Numbered from the stretch's first letter, positions 22,991 to 34,403 are shown. The stretch is DNA of 64,000 bases from Odiellus spinosus (GCA_963920705.1 OY987226.1:4404501-4468500), one strand, 5' to 3'. Notes: generated by a model not told the origin, from the letters alone. Translations and numbers: made by a program.

Positions 22991-23778
22991 TTTTTAGTAA
23001 CCGAAAAAGTATATATTTAAAGGAGACTTGTACTTTAAAAGCTCAATCCTTTATGCAACATATCTAATTTCGTATAAGACGATTACGCAAGGACCACTCG
23101 CTTCCTCCTGGTGTTCGCCCAAAAGACTACATTACAATACCATCAAAACCAGACCCCTCTTGATGTAATTTCGAGAGAATTTATCGCGTCTACTTTTCTG
23201 CATCTCTATGAGGTTTATCATCGTGTATCAATTCGCCCTACCTTTAGCTCTTTTGTAAACTCATTTTAAACGCAAGTTTATTTTAAAATATAGCTTAACG
23301 AGTTCCTTATAGCGGTAAATTCCATTTTTTTTTTCTCGGTCTTATTTTGTTTTTAGACCAAAGTTGATAGTTGGCGTGTTTGCGTAATGATGAGGACCAT
23401 TATTTAGACCATCACCTGAATAAATGGCTTTTATCTAAAGTTAGAAATAGCTGTATCTTCTCCGAGGGCAACGTTACTTGACTACAATAAGTATTAACTT
23501 ACTTCACTTGTAGTTAGAGGTAAAAATTGGCTAATGGGAATTAAGAGCCTAATCTTATCTCTCTAAGTTGGCCTAATCCTCCAGTAAAAAAATTACACAC
23601 AAATATTAAACTATATCCCTAAAGATGCCTGGAAATATTTGTTTCAAAATGGTTAAATCTTCTTAATTTAGCTAGATCAGGTTATTTAAAACAAATCTTT
23701 AAATATATGATAGTTCAAAATATCAATATTTACCTCTCAAAATCTATGAAAACAAATCTCAAAACTATTTGAGAAACG
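22991..23778. other. Non-coding, small H2-like fragment
   Basis: 23560-23620 resembles the H2 left arm (ttggcctaatcctccagtaa, caaatattaaacta). No gene seen in the rest. Confidence 0.4.
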
Positions 23779-24345
23779 CTCGCTCCAAAACGTTCGCGCC
23801 AAAACGTTCGCGCCAAAACGTTCGCGCCAAAACGTTCGCGCCAAAACGTTCGCGCCAAAACGTTCGCGCCAAAACGTTCGCGCCAAAACGTTCGCGCCAA
23901 AACGTTCGCGCCAAAACGTTCGCGCCAAAACGTTCGCGCCAAAACGTTCGCGCCAAAACGTTCGCGCCAAAACGTTCGCCCCAAAACGTTCGCCCCAAAA
24001 CGTTCGCCCCAAAACGTTCGCGCCAAAACGTTCGCGCCAAAACGTTCGCGCCAAAACTTTCGCGCCAAAACTTTCGCGCCAAAACTTTCGCGCCAAAACT
24101 TTCGCGCCAAAACTTTCGCGCCAAAACTTTCGCGCCAAAACTTTCGCGCCAAAACTTTCGCGCCAAAACTTTCGCGCCAAAACTTTCGCGCCAAAACGTT
24201 CGCGCCAAAACGTTCGCGCCAAAACGTTCGCGCCAAAACGTTCGCGCCAAAACGTTCGCGCCAAAACGTTCGCGCCAAAACGTTCGCGCCAAAACGTTCG
24301 CGCCAAAACGTTCGCGCCAAAACGTTCGCGCCAAAAAGCTTGCGC
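23779..24345. repeat. 14-bp minisatellite (cgccaaaacgttcg)n
   Basis: About 40 units. Three central units read ttcgccccaaaacg, and about ten read ctttcgcgccaaaa, each variant in a contiguous run. Both strands stay open in several frames because the unit is stop-free; the resulting Arg/Phe-rich frames are not genes. Each unit contains TTTTGGCGCGAA on the minus strand, which fits the E2F consensus TTTSSCGC. Confidence 0.95.
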
Positions 24346-25699
24346 CAAAAAACTTTCAAACGTATTTAGTCACAAATTAGGCTTAACGCAAAAGCAACCA
24401 AAAATAGCTTTTCCAAGTGTAAAAGTGAATTATTTTATCGCTAATTGCTAGAATAATATCGTTTTTTGTTTCGGTAAGTCTTTTTATTATAGTTATTGTA
24501 CATTTATAATTAAATATCTAGAAATTAACTGTAGTCTTAAATGGCCCTTTGATGACTAGTTAACCTCAACTGACTAACTCTGTTCGTGACTGGCTACTGA
24601 ATTTTATTTCAAAATGCCATTTGGACCGCCTTTAATTGTAATCGAGGGGGTAATCATTCTCGGATTCCCTGTACCCCAATTACGGATTACGCTTAATCAT
24701 TTTAGCACCGTTAAAGGCAGGGATTTTAAAGATTACCCTTAATCATTTTTAGTACAGTCTGCACATAACCGATTACGCTGAGTCACGGCCCCTCGCTTGT
24801 AATTCAAGAACACTTTGATATTTTTAAGAAAATCATGATAGCCGTACATTACGTTTTAGTCTACATATTCAATGGACCAATATCAAAGTGTTTGGAATAT
24901 ACTACAACTTTTCAATAACAGTTTGCGAGAACTATTTTTCAATCTTGTAACATTCAACATTTTGTATTAATCCGCGACTGTATATGATAGTTTTGTAAAC
25001 TGGTTTTGAACTTAAGTTTATATTCTACTTTCTATTGGTTGAAAAATAAGGTTGGGAAAAAAAATAAAATAAACCTCGACGGGAAATAAAATATCCCGAT
25101 GAAAAAGTGTGCGGCCAGGCGTTAACTTAAAAATCTGTTTAATATAAAAACCAATAATATCCTTCAAACTCGGCCCTCTCACCATCCAATAAAATGATAG
25201 GGCGACGGGTGTTAGGGTGGCAACTATTTTCGTGGCTTTTCCAAAATCGGTCAAGCCCCATTTTTGCCTTAAAATATTTTTTTTTCATGCCAATATTTTT
25301 GGGTCCCATCGTCTGCGTGTGTCCTAGTTCATGTCGTTGGTATTGTACAATAGGTTTTAAAGCCATACTACATAGTTATTTCATTTAGATTTAGTCAGGC
25401 TATGAAGTAGGATCGACTCAATTGTAATTTAAAACTGAAATACGTTTGTTTTCATTTCATACGAAATACGCATTACGTAGAAAGTTGAGTTTTTGAGCGT
25501 TCAGAAATCTAAAGGTTATGTTCGGACTGGAATCGCTATTTCTTTATTTTAATCGATTTTGGATATCCTCAACCATAAATTGTTACTTTGTATATAACGT
25601 TTTCGCGCCAAAATTTGGTCGCGGCCATGCAGGGATCATAGTTGATGGGAAACAGATTTGTTTCAGAGAGAGAGACAGACGTAAAATCATAGATTAGGG
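24346..25699. other. Non-coding, no recognised feature
   Basis: About 1.35 kb. Overlapping 60-78 codon frames on both strands at 25.0-25.4 kb have no recognisable domain or convincing splice context. A lone gttttcgcgccaaaat near 25.6 kb resembles a unit of the 14-bp array. Confidence 0.4.
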
Positions 25700-25980
25700 C
25701 AAGGAGGATTAGACAAGGAGAGGAAATGTGGGGCTGCGTTGAGTTAGAGAGAGAAGAGCCAACCTCCCACTCGGGTGGAAAGGGGGGATAGGAAATTCTC
25801 GAGGTAAACTGTTGTCACGTGGTCGCTAGCTAGCGCGTCTCATAAAGGATTCGTTTTACCCACGCGACAACATTTTACCACGAAACGTCTCTACCCCCGT
25901 TCTCCCAGAGTGGGAGTTTAGGCCGACGCAGTAGGAACCGCGCCGTCCCCACATTTCTTCTCCTTGTCTAATCCTCCTTG
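25700..25980. mobile_element. MITE family E, copy 2 (7-bp TSD)
   Basis: Starts CAAGGAGGATTAGACAAGGA, ends with its inverse, and is flanked by attaggg (25693-25699, 25981-25987). The interior is the reverse complement of E1. Confidence 0.92.
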
Positions 25981-26070
25981 ATTAGGGATAGAGCCAAACG
26001 TTTAATCATATGGAGTGTATCTTTTTTTTGCAACATTTAAATTTGGCCACGGTTTAAATTAACAACTTCA

Positions 26071-26440
26071 GGGTGACCACTTTTCCTATATTTTCACCTC
26101 CTTCCTATTTTCTCCTATAATTTAATGTCAATTCCTATAATCTCCTATATTTCTACTCAAAATCTCTAGTTAAGGGTAAAGTTCTAAATCATACTGTCAT
26201 CTGTGACTGTATAAGATTATTTTAGCTTAACTGTACATTTTCCAGTTAAAATAGTCTGTAAAATTTCATACTATTTAAGCAATTACATCATATTAATACC
26301 GTGTTTAAACCGGTGGCGAGAGTTGTGACGCAATAATAAACATGGTTCCTACTTTTAATTAATTATTTTCCTATTTTATCATATATTTTACACCTATTTC
26401 TTCCTATTTTATACTATATTTTCCTATATTTCGCAAAGAA
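26071..26440. mobile_element. MITE family L, copy 2 (right end lost)
   Basis: From cagggtgaccacttttccta onward it follows the copy at 2636 closely (tttaaaccggtggcgagag and others). Instead of a right terminus it runs into a tandem array near 26450. Confidence 0.85.
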
Positions 26441-26449
26441 GAAAAATAT

Positions 26450-26700
26450 ATGATTTTATAGGATCGTCTTGAAAATATTGGATAAAGTGGGATCGTCTTG
26501 AAAATATTGGATATTATGGGACCATGTTGGAGATATTGGATATTATAAGATCATCTTGAAAATATAGGATATTATAGAATATGGGATCATCTTGAAAATA
26601 TTGGATATTATGGGACCATCTTGTAGCTATTGGATATTATAGGATCATCTTGAAAATATAGGATTTTATAGGAATTATTGGATATACTGAGAGTCCTGAA
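26450..26700. repeat. ~30-bp minisatellite growing out of L
   Basis: About eight irregular units of ggatcatcttgaaaatattg plus gatattat. The unit resembles the tataggattttcaaattttc sequence next to the right end of the intact L element. Confidence 0.82.
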
Positions 26701-27913
26701 AAGGGAGACTGACCGCACATACTAGTAGGAGTACGATTATGGTAACGCCAATTTATTCTAAACCCTGAAGCAGTTGGCTACTCCCTTTCTTGATACGAGA
26801 TCTATGATCTCCAGTCCGAACAAGTCATCTATTTGCTAGCTATTTATAACTGGATTCCTGACGCGTTTAAGCTCTATTGAATTCTCCATCTTGGGGAGTG
26901 TTTTGGTGGTGGAGCGGCGGCCATCTCTGCTTCTTATATAAGCTTCTTATCTTCGGAAGTAGGAAGTTTTCTTCGATTTTGGTAGCTCCTATAACTGAAG
27001 ATTCGCTTATAGCTTTTTTTTTTTTTATATCCTTGATGGAGGAAGAGGAGCCGAGGGTGAGATCGAAGTAGGCCTTAATATGATCCCTAGCGACCGGTTT
27101 ATAGTGACTTGTTTGGATTGGGAAGCTCTGTAGAAGACGGCGACTCTCACTCGGTGGTGTTGGTGGTATACAAATGGCTCGAAATCGCTGTCACTATTTC
27201 AGGATTTTCTAGAGAACGTTCTTCTATGGGCTTTTCGACTAAACCACTCTGACGGTATTAAACGGAAGGTGAAAAAGAAAAATTTAAAGTGAAGTTGTCA
27301 CTGAGATTTCTATTAACTGATTTGATCGAGCAAGAAGACATTTTCGTTACGGGTTTCCTGGTCCCTTTTGAGATTCATCAGATTCGGATATCCTTATTTT
27401 TTTTCTTTTGTAATAAAATGGGTGGTAATCCGGCCAAATGGTTCCTTAATAATTCAAAACCTATTTCACTTAAGGAACAAAAGAAACTAGATATAATGTA
27501 AATCTGTTAAGGCCATATAATCAATATTGAATTGACAAGAGAGAGATAAAAAAAAATCAGTTTTGACTGAAATAGAAGTTCGTTTTTGTGGAAAATTTGT
27601 CTGTTCGCCCCGAAGACAACTAAGAGAATTACGTGACTAGCTTGATGAAGAGCTCTTTATTACATCGATGAAAAGAGGAGATATCTTATAAAGTGTAAGG
27701 AGTATTTTTCAAGCGTATTTTTGGGAAAGATGCCGAGGGGAAGGAAATTTGGTTATTAATTCGCTCCAATACTCGACGCTTCTTTACGCTTTATAGCCGT
27801 GATTCAATTCTCTTGTCTTACTGCGTCAAGGGATAGTGAAATATTATAACTATGTATCTTAAATATGGATAGTAAAACTCTAAAATTATGAATAAAGGTT
27901 TATTTGGTATATC
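26701..27913. other. Non-coding or unresolved, no gene identified
   Basis: Two plus-strand frames of 64 and 70 codons (26877-27071, 27289-27501) have no recognisable motif. Sequence is less AT-rich around 26.9-27.2 kb, but no domain was seen. Confidence 0.35.
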
Positions 27914-28216
27914 CAAGAAGGATCAGACAAGGAGAGGACAAGTGGGAATGGCGCGGTTCCTACTGCGTCGGCCTAAACTCCCACTCTGGGAGAACGGGGG
28001 ACAGTCGGGGGTAGAGATGCTTCGTGGTAAATTGTTGTCACGTGGGTAAAACGGATCCATTATGAGACGGGTAGTAGCCGACGACGCTAGCGACCACGTG
28101 ACAACAGTTTACCTCGAGAATTTCCTATCCCCCCTTTCCACCAGAGTGGGAGGTTGGCTCTTCTCTCTCTAACTCAACGCAGCCCCACTTTTCCTCTCCT
28201 TGTCTGATCCTTCTTG
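27914..28216. mobile_element. MITE family E, copy 3 (7-bp TSD)
   Basis: CAAGAAGGATCAGACAAGGA terminus and its inverse. Duplication gtatatc at 27907-27913 and 28217-28223. Confidence 0.93.
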
Positions 28217-28249
28217 GTATATCCGAAAATAAACTTGGTTTTACCGCTA

Positions 28250-28541
28250 CAAGAAGGATCAGACAAGGAGAGGAAAAGTGGGGACGGCGCAGTTCCTACT
28301 GCGTCGGCCTAAACTCCCACTCTGGGAGAACGGGGGTAGAGATGTTTCGTGGTAAAATGTCGTCACGTGGGTAAAACGGATCCATTTTGAGACGGGTAGT
28401 AGCCGACGACGCTAGTGACCACGTGACAACAGTTTCGCTCGAGAATTTCCTATCCCCCCTTTCCACCCGAGTGGGAGGTTGGCTCTTCTCTCTCTAACTC
28501 AACGCAACCCCACTTTTCCTCTCCTTGTCTGATCCTTCTTG
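28250..28541. mobile_element. MITE family E, copy 4 (7-bp TSD)
   Basis: Same orientation as E3 and only 33 bp downstream of it. Its own duplication, accgcta (28243-28249, 28542-28548), shows it is an independent insertion, not a tandem copy of E3. The unusual gtagtagccgacgacgctag stretch is shared by E3 and E4 but not E1 or E2, so E3 and E4 are close relatives. Confidence 0.93.
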
Positions 28542-28548
28542 ACCGCTA

Positions 28549-29540
28549 TTAATGATGCAAATAAGCATTCAATCCATCTGGTGGGCAATTCAAAAATAAC
28601 TAGTGGTCTCGCGACCTATGACTTGCCTATTTTCCTCACTGGTTTTAATTTAACGTTAATAGTTTCTTGTTAATAACTATTTCAAAAAAATCTGCTGTTA
28701 ATAGCTTGTCAACAAAATTTATTATAATATATAGATTTATTCAAATCTTAGAAACTATAATATATACGTGTATGATATTTTTCGAAAAGCGTTTTTTGAT
28801 TACCCGGCGTACGGATTTTATGTCCAGTGACCTGAGATTTTCTAAATATATAGAAACATCCAATTTTTATCCGCGATTGACAGAATGGACAGATAGGGAT
28901 CACTAAGCCTTTGAAAGTGGTCTTTAGTGACGCTGATTTTCGAAATAAAGTAATGGCAGCCCTCTACCCTTTCATTGTATCGGTCTTAAAGGATCGAGCT
29001 TAGTAGTGACATGACGGAAGAAATTTGTCCTTCGTCGCGAATCTTTCACGGGAAATTAAACTTAATTTCCATTAAATATATAAAACTCCTCCTCAATCTC
29101 CAATTATCTTTTCATTTTTAAAGCCTGACTTACTAAAAGGGATAACGAAATGTTAAAACGAAATTAGAAATTAATTTTTAATTGTTACGAATTGTAGGAA
29201 AACAATTTCATTGTGCGTGGGACAGTTAGTAGTAAACTCCAAATTATTCACTAGCACCTTTTCCATGTAAATAAACCGTAAAGATCTTGAGAAATATATG
29301 ACAATGTCATGACGTCACGAGTTTGTCAGACAAAACTAAAAGTCAAATCGATAGCTGGATATCGAAAACAGTTTTAGCTGAGGTCATTTTTGAATTTTTG
29401 CTCAATTTGTATCTAGTGGCGAGACTTGCTTTAACTTCATCCCATGAAACTATTTCAATTTTGGCAGAACTTAATAATAAGCAAGAATTAAGTTATTGAA
29501 TATGGCGAGAAATCTAATTTTAATTTTTCTTTTAAAATAG
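28549..29540. other. Non-coding, no recognised feature
   Basis: A 79-codon frame at 28667-28906 has no recognisable motif. Otherwise nothing was seen. Confidence 0.35.
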
Positions 29541-29649
29541 GTATATTAATTGCATTTGGGACTCAACTACCACTCAACATTCACCAATCAACATTTTGCG
29601 CAGTGGAAACTATTTCCCAATCAATCTGGTTTGTGGGCTACTAGTAAAG
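29541..29649 (+). CDS. Candidate orphan exon, unknown product
   Basis: A 109-bp segment is preceded by a pyrimidine-rich tract ending ttttaaaatag and followed by AAAG/GTAAGC, a good donor. One frame is open through it (36 codons after a first split base), reading tyrosine, isoleucine, asparagine, cysteine and ending Leu-Val-Lys. No domain is recognised and no partner exon was found on either side. It could equally be a chance pairing of splice-like sites in AT-rich DNA. Confidence 0.22.
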
Positions 29650-29764
29650 GTAAGCACTTTTGACTAGTTCATTAATTTGTTTTAATTTGCTGGAAACGCG
29701 CTCATTTTGAGCAACCATATAATTTGGGCAACGAAATACACAAATTCGGAGAACCCGGTAGGGT

Positions 29765-29905
29765 TCTATGTTATGGGCTGATCATCATCTGTAATGCAAT
29801 TTTGATTTCCTTAAAAAATTGGACCTTTAGCCAATCAGAACGCTCCATTTCCTAATTGAAATAACATTAAAATCGACTCTTTCGAGGACATGTCCCTTGC
29901 ATCGC
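29765..29905 (+). repeat. Dispersed repeat family O, copy 2
   Basis: Inverse of 16630-16792. The two copies point toward opposite strands 13 kb apart. Confidence 0.65.
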
Positions 29906-31036
29906 AGAACTAAAAGAGGAATTATTTGTTACGGTTAAAACCAATTTTAAATGGTAGAGCAAGGTTCGAATGTGTGCCTTTTCCAAGTTTCATTTAAAAA
30001 TATTAAGTCTAAGTATTTTAAAAATAATTCTGAAGTTGACCCTTTTTTTGGTACTTAGCTGGTTTCGCGCATGGCCAAATTCGTAATGTTATTCTATGGG
30101 ATTTGGTTTTTTGAAAGTGGCTTACCTTTCAGGTTTATTTTCTAATACTTCCGGATATTTTTATAACTTTAAACAAATAGATCTCGTAATTAGAGAACGT
30201 TTAATTTGATGTTGATTAAATTACATATAGAACTTATCGTGTTTAACACGATAGAGGCGCGTTTACATGAAAGTGATATTTGAAGCGATTTATCAATGAA
30301 CAATATTGCTGAAGTGCGAGAGGCAAGTTTTGATAATTGCGTAGTAAATAGAAATAGTTTAATAAGTGTTTCAGTTAAACAATTAAGTCATTAAATACTT
30401 GAAACCGTTTAATTTTAGAAGTTAATTAAAGCAATCGTCATGTTTGTGAGTTAATTTGCGGACTTCCCCTTTAAATCAGTTTAAAAAGTCTACAAGACGT
30501 GGGAAAATCCTTTTTAGGAGCTTAATAATCTTTCTGAAGGAGGAAACATTAATTTCCTTGATCCCCTTAAATGTTTTCTTGAAGAAAAAAAAAACCTCAC
30601 CCTGGCTAACATCTTGACCTGGTCAAGCTCGCCACCATATTTCTTCTTGGCTAATGGGAAAATGGTCTAGTCGCGGAATCTTGCTGTTTTAGTTTTCATT
30701 CCGTACAAAACCAACATTTTCTTTTATCTTTAAAAGAAAGACTCTGATAAGAAGATTTTTCATGAACTCCAAATAGAAATTGAGTAGCGCTTTTACAAAA
30801 CATAATGCAAGTATACAGGCTTGACTTTTTACGTGGTGAAAACTTAGATTGTTTCTTGCCTACAAGATCAATTTCGTTTTCCAAAAAGCTGTTTAGATGT
30901 CTTATATACTCGGTATACATGTTAGAAAGCCACTGTCTGTTGAATCATGGACCCAAAAGCATCCCCCAACACAAAAGGAAAGTAATTTTAAAACTTTCTG
31001 GGTACCAAAAGCAGTGTATAGTTTTGTTAGAAACAC
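29906..31036. other. Non-coding; small family A fragment
   Basis: 30757-30800 (catgaactccaaatagaaat, tgagtagcg) resembles the 5'-reversed end of family A. The remainder shows nothing. Confidence 0.4.
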
Positions 31037-31374
31037 CAGAAGCCGATGAAACCCTCCTATGAAGTCTACTACTCTAATGTTCCATATAGCGCTCCTCTCT
31101 GTATGGGTAAAATTCCCAATTTTACGAGATCGGAGGGGTCCTACTTCATACCCCCTGTCTACGGAAAATTGGAAATTCTCTCTCTCCACAAACGACGACG
31201 TTTTTTTTGACGAACTCCAAGGCTGCTAGATATATTCGCTCGACGAACTCCCGCTCCGAAAATATCTTCCGTTAGGAGGCGTACGAATCGCGCTTTTTGA
31301 AACTAACCCATACAGAGAGGGGTAGACAAGACCCGGGAGTAATAGACTTCAAAGGAGGGTTTCATCGGCTTCTG
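31037..31374. mobile_element. MITE family D, copy 4 (7-bp TSD)
   Basis: Full-length element, duplication gaaacac at 31030-31036 and 31375-31381. It lies about 300 bp beyond the 3' end of the receptor gene. Confidence 0.94.
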
Positions 31375-31654
31375 GAAACACCAATGGTTAAAGGGAGAAG
31401 GCAACCTAAAAACAATTTAGTTTTTGGTCGGGTGTTTGCCTCAACAGATTCAAACACAGGGGCTTCATGCTTTTTTGTAGCAGTCCCATCTTTAAAACTC
31501 ATTCTATCATATTTAGGAGATGCTTAAAAATAAGAGTTGATATTTTTCTTAGGTTTTTGATAACGTAGATTCATCATTTTTCGATGCATTTTCGCAAGGA
31601 CCAATTAATTTTGAAGAAAAACTTTTCGAGGTAGTGACAGCCTTACTTTCAGAA

Positions 31655-31660
31655 TTTATT
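31655..31660 (-). terminator. PolyA signal AATAAA of the receptor gene
   Basis: AATAAA on the minus strand, about 33 bp beyond the stop codon of the last receptor exon. Confidence 0.55.
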
Positions 31661-31692
31661 TAAATGTCCCATCGCTCGTTCGGCCAATCATT

Positions 31693-31954
31693 TTAAAGCC
31701 ATTGTGTGAGGAAATACCTCCTTCTTCGGTTTTTATTCCTCATTTTGTATCGATAGTATATCTCTTCGAGGAGGTATGTACCGCATGACGCGATCATTAG
31801 CGAACTCCAAGCTTCGAAAACGGACCACAATTGCGAGAAGGATTCCGATTGAAATAAATTAATTGATTCTTCATTCTTCAAATATGCGGCGTACAGTTGT
31901 TTTTCGTATTGTTCAAATATTATATTCTGTCCAGTTTCCACGTACCTGTGCACC
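31693..31954 (-). CDS. Receptor exon 4: S2 end, M4, stop
   Basis: A strong acceptor, tttttactttcag, precedes it, and its first G completes a Leu codon from exon 3. It encodes the S2 end with QSESFSQ, the M4 helix LWSVFEAWSSLMIASCGTYL, and a short basic tail rich in Arg before TAG. Confidence 0.7.
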
Positions 31955-33783
31955 CTGAAAGTAAAAACGGCCATCGTATTTAATCAAATCTTGACAAGAA
32001 ATTTTCCAAATTTCTTTTCGCTTACAAAATGTCGACATTTTCAGTTATCGACGATGACAAGTTTTTGTTGAAAAATAAAGAGGTTGTGGTCCATACTAAT
32101 GTTTCTTTGCCTTGGTATAATTTTTGGTCAGATTCAAAATAGTCTTTCATTAACATAAATGCTGGGAGGAAATATGTTGGATTATCCAACACCGCTGCTG
32201 TCCCTCGAAACATCATCTCGCCATGTTCTCTGTCGTATTCGACGAAATCGTTTTTTAAAAGTTCGTTAAGGCTTTTAACTTCCTCGGTGTCGCAATACTG
32301 TTCGTTCGTTGCGAAGAATTGACTATTACTACATTTGTCAAATATTTACTTAAATATTGAGTAGTAATTTTTACCTGCATTACGCCTCTATACGGAGACC
32401 ATTTTCGGACTAACGGCGTTAAGTTACTTCTTAGTAAATCTCCAATAGAATTGACGTACGTGGTTTTCCCAACCAAAAACTCTGATTTCATGTTTCCAAA
32501 ATAAGATTGACATAGAATGAATATTGAAATGAGCCACGTTGCTACCAGTATTCGGAGAATGGATCTTTTGGAATTCACGGTCAAAGCTGCGTAAAACGAA
32601 TTATTCTTATATGTTTTCCATAGTCTCAACGGCTTAATTGACTGCTTTGTGGTTTGAGTATAGCCCTCGTGCCACTGCTAACCACAAGGCGCCCTAGTCT
32701 TAAAGGGATACTATTAGCTGAAATGAAGTATTTTTTTTCTGATTCCTTATGTAAAAATATGCTCCCCTGAATTTTTTCATAATTTTTGAAGTACAAATAC
32801 TATTAGAAAATATTTTTTAAAGTTTTATATCCTAAACATGCATTTGAATTTTTCTACTATTGCCAAGAAGCCAATCAGAACCAAGGACTCATCCCCCGAC
32901 TTACTAAGATAAAAAGTAGAAACCCTAGCGACATCTAGGTGATAACGTAGTTTAAATTTTGGATTTGATTTTTATGAAAATTAGGTTTATAAAAGATTGT
33001 AGGCATCATTATCATCCAAAGCTCGTTACTAGCGAAGCTTATAGTTTTTAAAAAGTTGCTGCTGCTTCTTTTGGAGAAAATTAGTAATCTATTCTATTTC
33101 AAATCTTCAATTAAAACCAAGATCTTTATATTATCACCTAGATGTCGTTAGGAGCTCTACGATCTAACTTCGATAGAGTCTCCTGTCATTGGCTCTTAGC
33201 TCTGATTGGTCCTTTGGCAACAGTGAAAAATTCAAACACATAGCTAAGCAAAATTAAGTTTTAAATAATTAATTCTCATCGAAATAATTTTTTAAAAAAT
33301 GTGAAAAAATTCAGCAGGATATATTTAATTGCAAGGAATCAGATAAAAAATTAAAATGGGTACGAAATTTTCACCTAATAATCTTCCTTTAAGGTTCAAC
33401 CGTATAGAAAATATGGTCTAACTAATTTCAGCCGCGAATAGTTTTGGGGCAAAATTTCATTGTAAAAATACTTAACGATTATTTAGGAAGGCGGCCACGT
33501 AAAACCACGTTGAGCTTGAAAATGTTCGAAATGGAGATTTTTGACGCGTTCTCGTTTGGTTTTGAATGATCCACGAAGTCGCTGCTAGAGCGAATAGCGA
33601 CAGGAATAACATTCCCCATAATAGATTCGAAAATGTGTTTAGGGAGTAAGCGCTGGATTTGGTGTTTACGTCGTCCACGGACGTAAATATGAAAATTTTA
33701 GTCATCATAATGTTGGGAGAGATGTGAAATTTTGGAATGAGGCTGGGAGTCGGGAACCACATACCCACCACGGTATCTACGAC
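31693..33783 (-). CDS. Divergent ionotropic receptor (IR-type), 5' part not located
   Basis: Four minus-strand exons encode the end of ligand-binding lobe S1, the M1 helix, M3, lobe S2 and M4 of a ligand-gated channel. This order is that of the arthropod IR branch of ionotropic glutamate receptors, chemosensory channels of the dendritic membrane. Introns of 77 and 71 bp with CAG/GTAAAA, TTTT/GTAAGC and a ctttcag acceptor join exons 2-3-4 in frame. M3 is ILRILVATWLISIFILCQSY followed by FGNMKSEFLVGK, in place of the SYTANL signature, and the S1 arginine after the PT pair is absent, as in many divergent IRs. Together the exons give roughly 373 codons. The exon 1 to exon 2 join (about 0.8 kb) has a phase problem, so the locus could be a pseudogene or miss a small exon. 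No start codon has been placed. Confidence 0.68.
32026..32297 (-). CDS. Receptor exon 3: S2 lobe
   Basis: 272 bp, begins TATTGCGAC after an acag acceptor and ends GACATTTT before gtaagc, leaving phase 2. It encodes the main S2 portion, with the pattern DYFESDQKLYQGKETL, close in style to IR S2 segments (Y-F-x(5)-L-Y-x-G). Confidence 0.66.
32375..32677 (-). CDS. Receptor exon 2: M1-M3 linker, M3
   Basis: 303 bp, phase 0 at both ends. It follows a gttag acceptor and ends ATGCAG before gtaaaa. It encodes the linker after M1, the M3 helix, then the start of S2 with GKTTYVNSIGDLL. All AG dinucleotides that could start it lie at codon ends, fixing its entry phase at 0. Confidence 0.66.
33499..33783 (-). 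CDS. Receptor exon 1: S1 end and M1
   Basis: Starts after a gtag acceptor at 33784. It encodes a stretch with VGMWFPTPSL (end of S1), then the M1 helix LLWGMLFLSLFALAATSWII. The frame stays open to a TAA at 33472. A donor at 33499 (TAC/GTGGCC) keeps phase 0 but is weak. A better-looking donor, C/GTTAAG, would end the exon at 33477 in phase 1, which no acceptor of exon 2 matches. Confidence 0.6.
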
Positions 33784-34065
33784 CTACAATTTTCATAAGT
33801 CTTTTTAATTATAATAATTTGACATTCACCGACTTGTTATATAGTCGATATGGGGATTGGCAATCAATTAGATGGACCTGATATTTGTCGTATTTGTAAA
33901 TTACGCGATTAAATAGCCATATTTAACAAATCTGCCTATTCTTTATCTAATAGCATCCAGGTTGTGTTAGTTCTTACGCTGTTTTCCATTAGAGGACCCT
34001 TACGAACGCCTGGTTTTGTTATTCATACTTGTCTAAGATAGGTGTTTTAGTTTCAATCGATACGT
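33784..34065. other. Upstream of receptor exon 1, unresolved
   Basis: A short minus-strand open frame occurs around 33.84-33.92 kb, but no good splice pair supports it as an exon. Confidence 0.3.
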
Positions 34066-34403
34066 CAGAAGCCGATGAAACCCTCCTTTGAAGTCTACTA
34101 CTCTAATGTTCCATATAGCGCTCCTCTCTGTATGGGTAAAATTCCCAATTTTACGAGATCGGCGGGGTCCTACTTCATACCCCCTGTCTACGTAAAATTG
34201 GAAATTCTCTCTCTCCACAAACGACGACGTTTTTTTGACGAACTCCAAGGCTGCTAGAGATATTCGCTCGACGAACTCCCGCTCGGAAAATATCTACCGT
34301 TAGGAGGCGTACGAATCGCGCCTTTTGAGAATAACCCATACAGAGAGGAATAGAGAAGACCAGGGAGTAATAAACTTCAAAAGGAGGGTTTCATCTACTT
34401 CTG
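34066..34403. mobile_element. MITE family D, copy 5 (7-bp TSD)
   Basis: Flanked by gatacgt (34059-34065) and gttacgt (34404-34410), one mismatch. The right terminus reads tctacttctg, a variant shared with D9, while the left terminus has the usual gccgatg. Subfamily with cttttgagaataaccc. Confidence 0.92.

Noticed and set aside
23730-24380. Long Arg/Phe/Ala repeat frames on both strands
   Set aside because: By-products of the 14-bp array, open in several frames at once.
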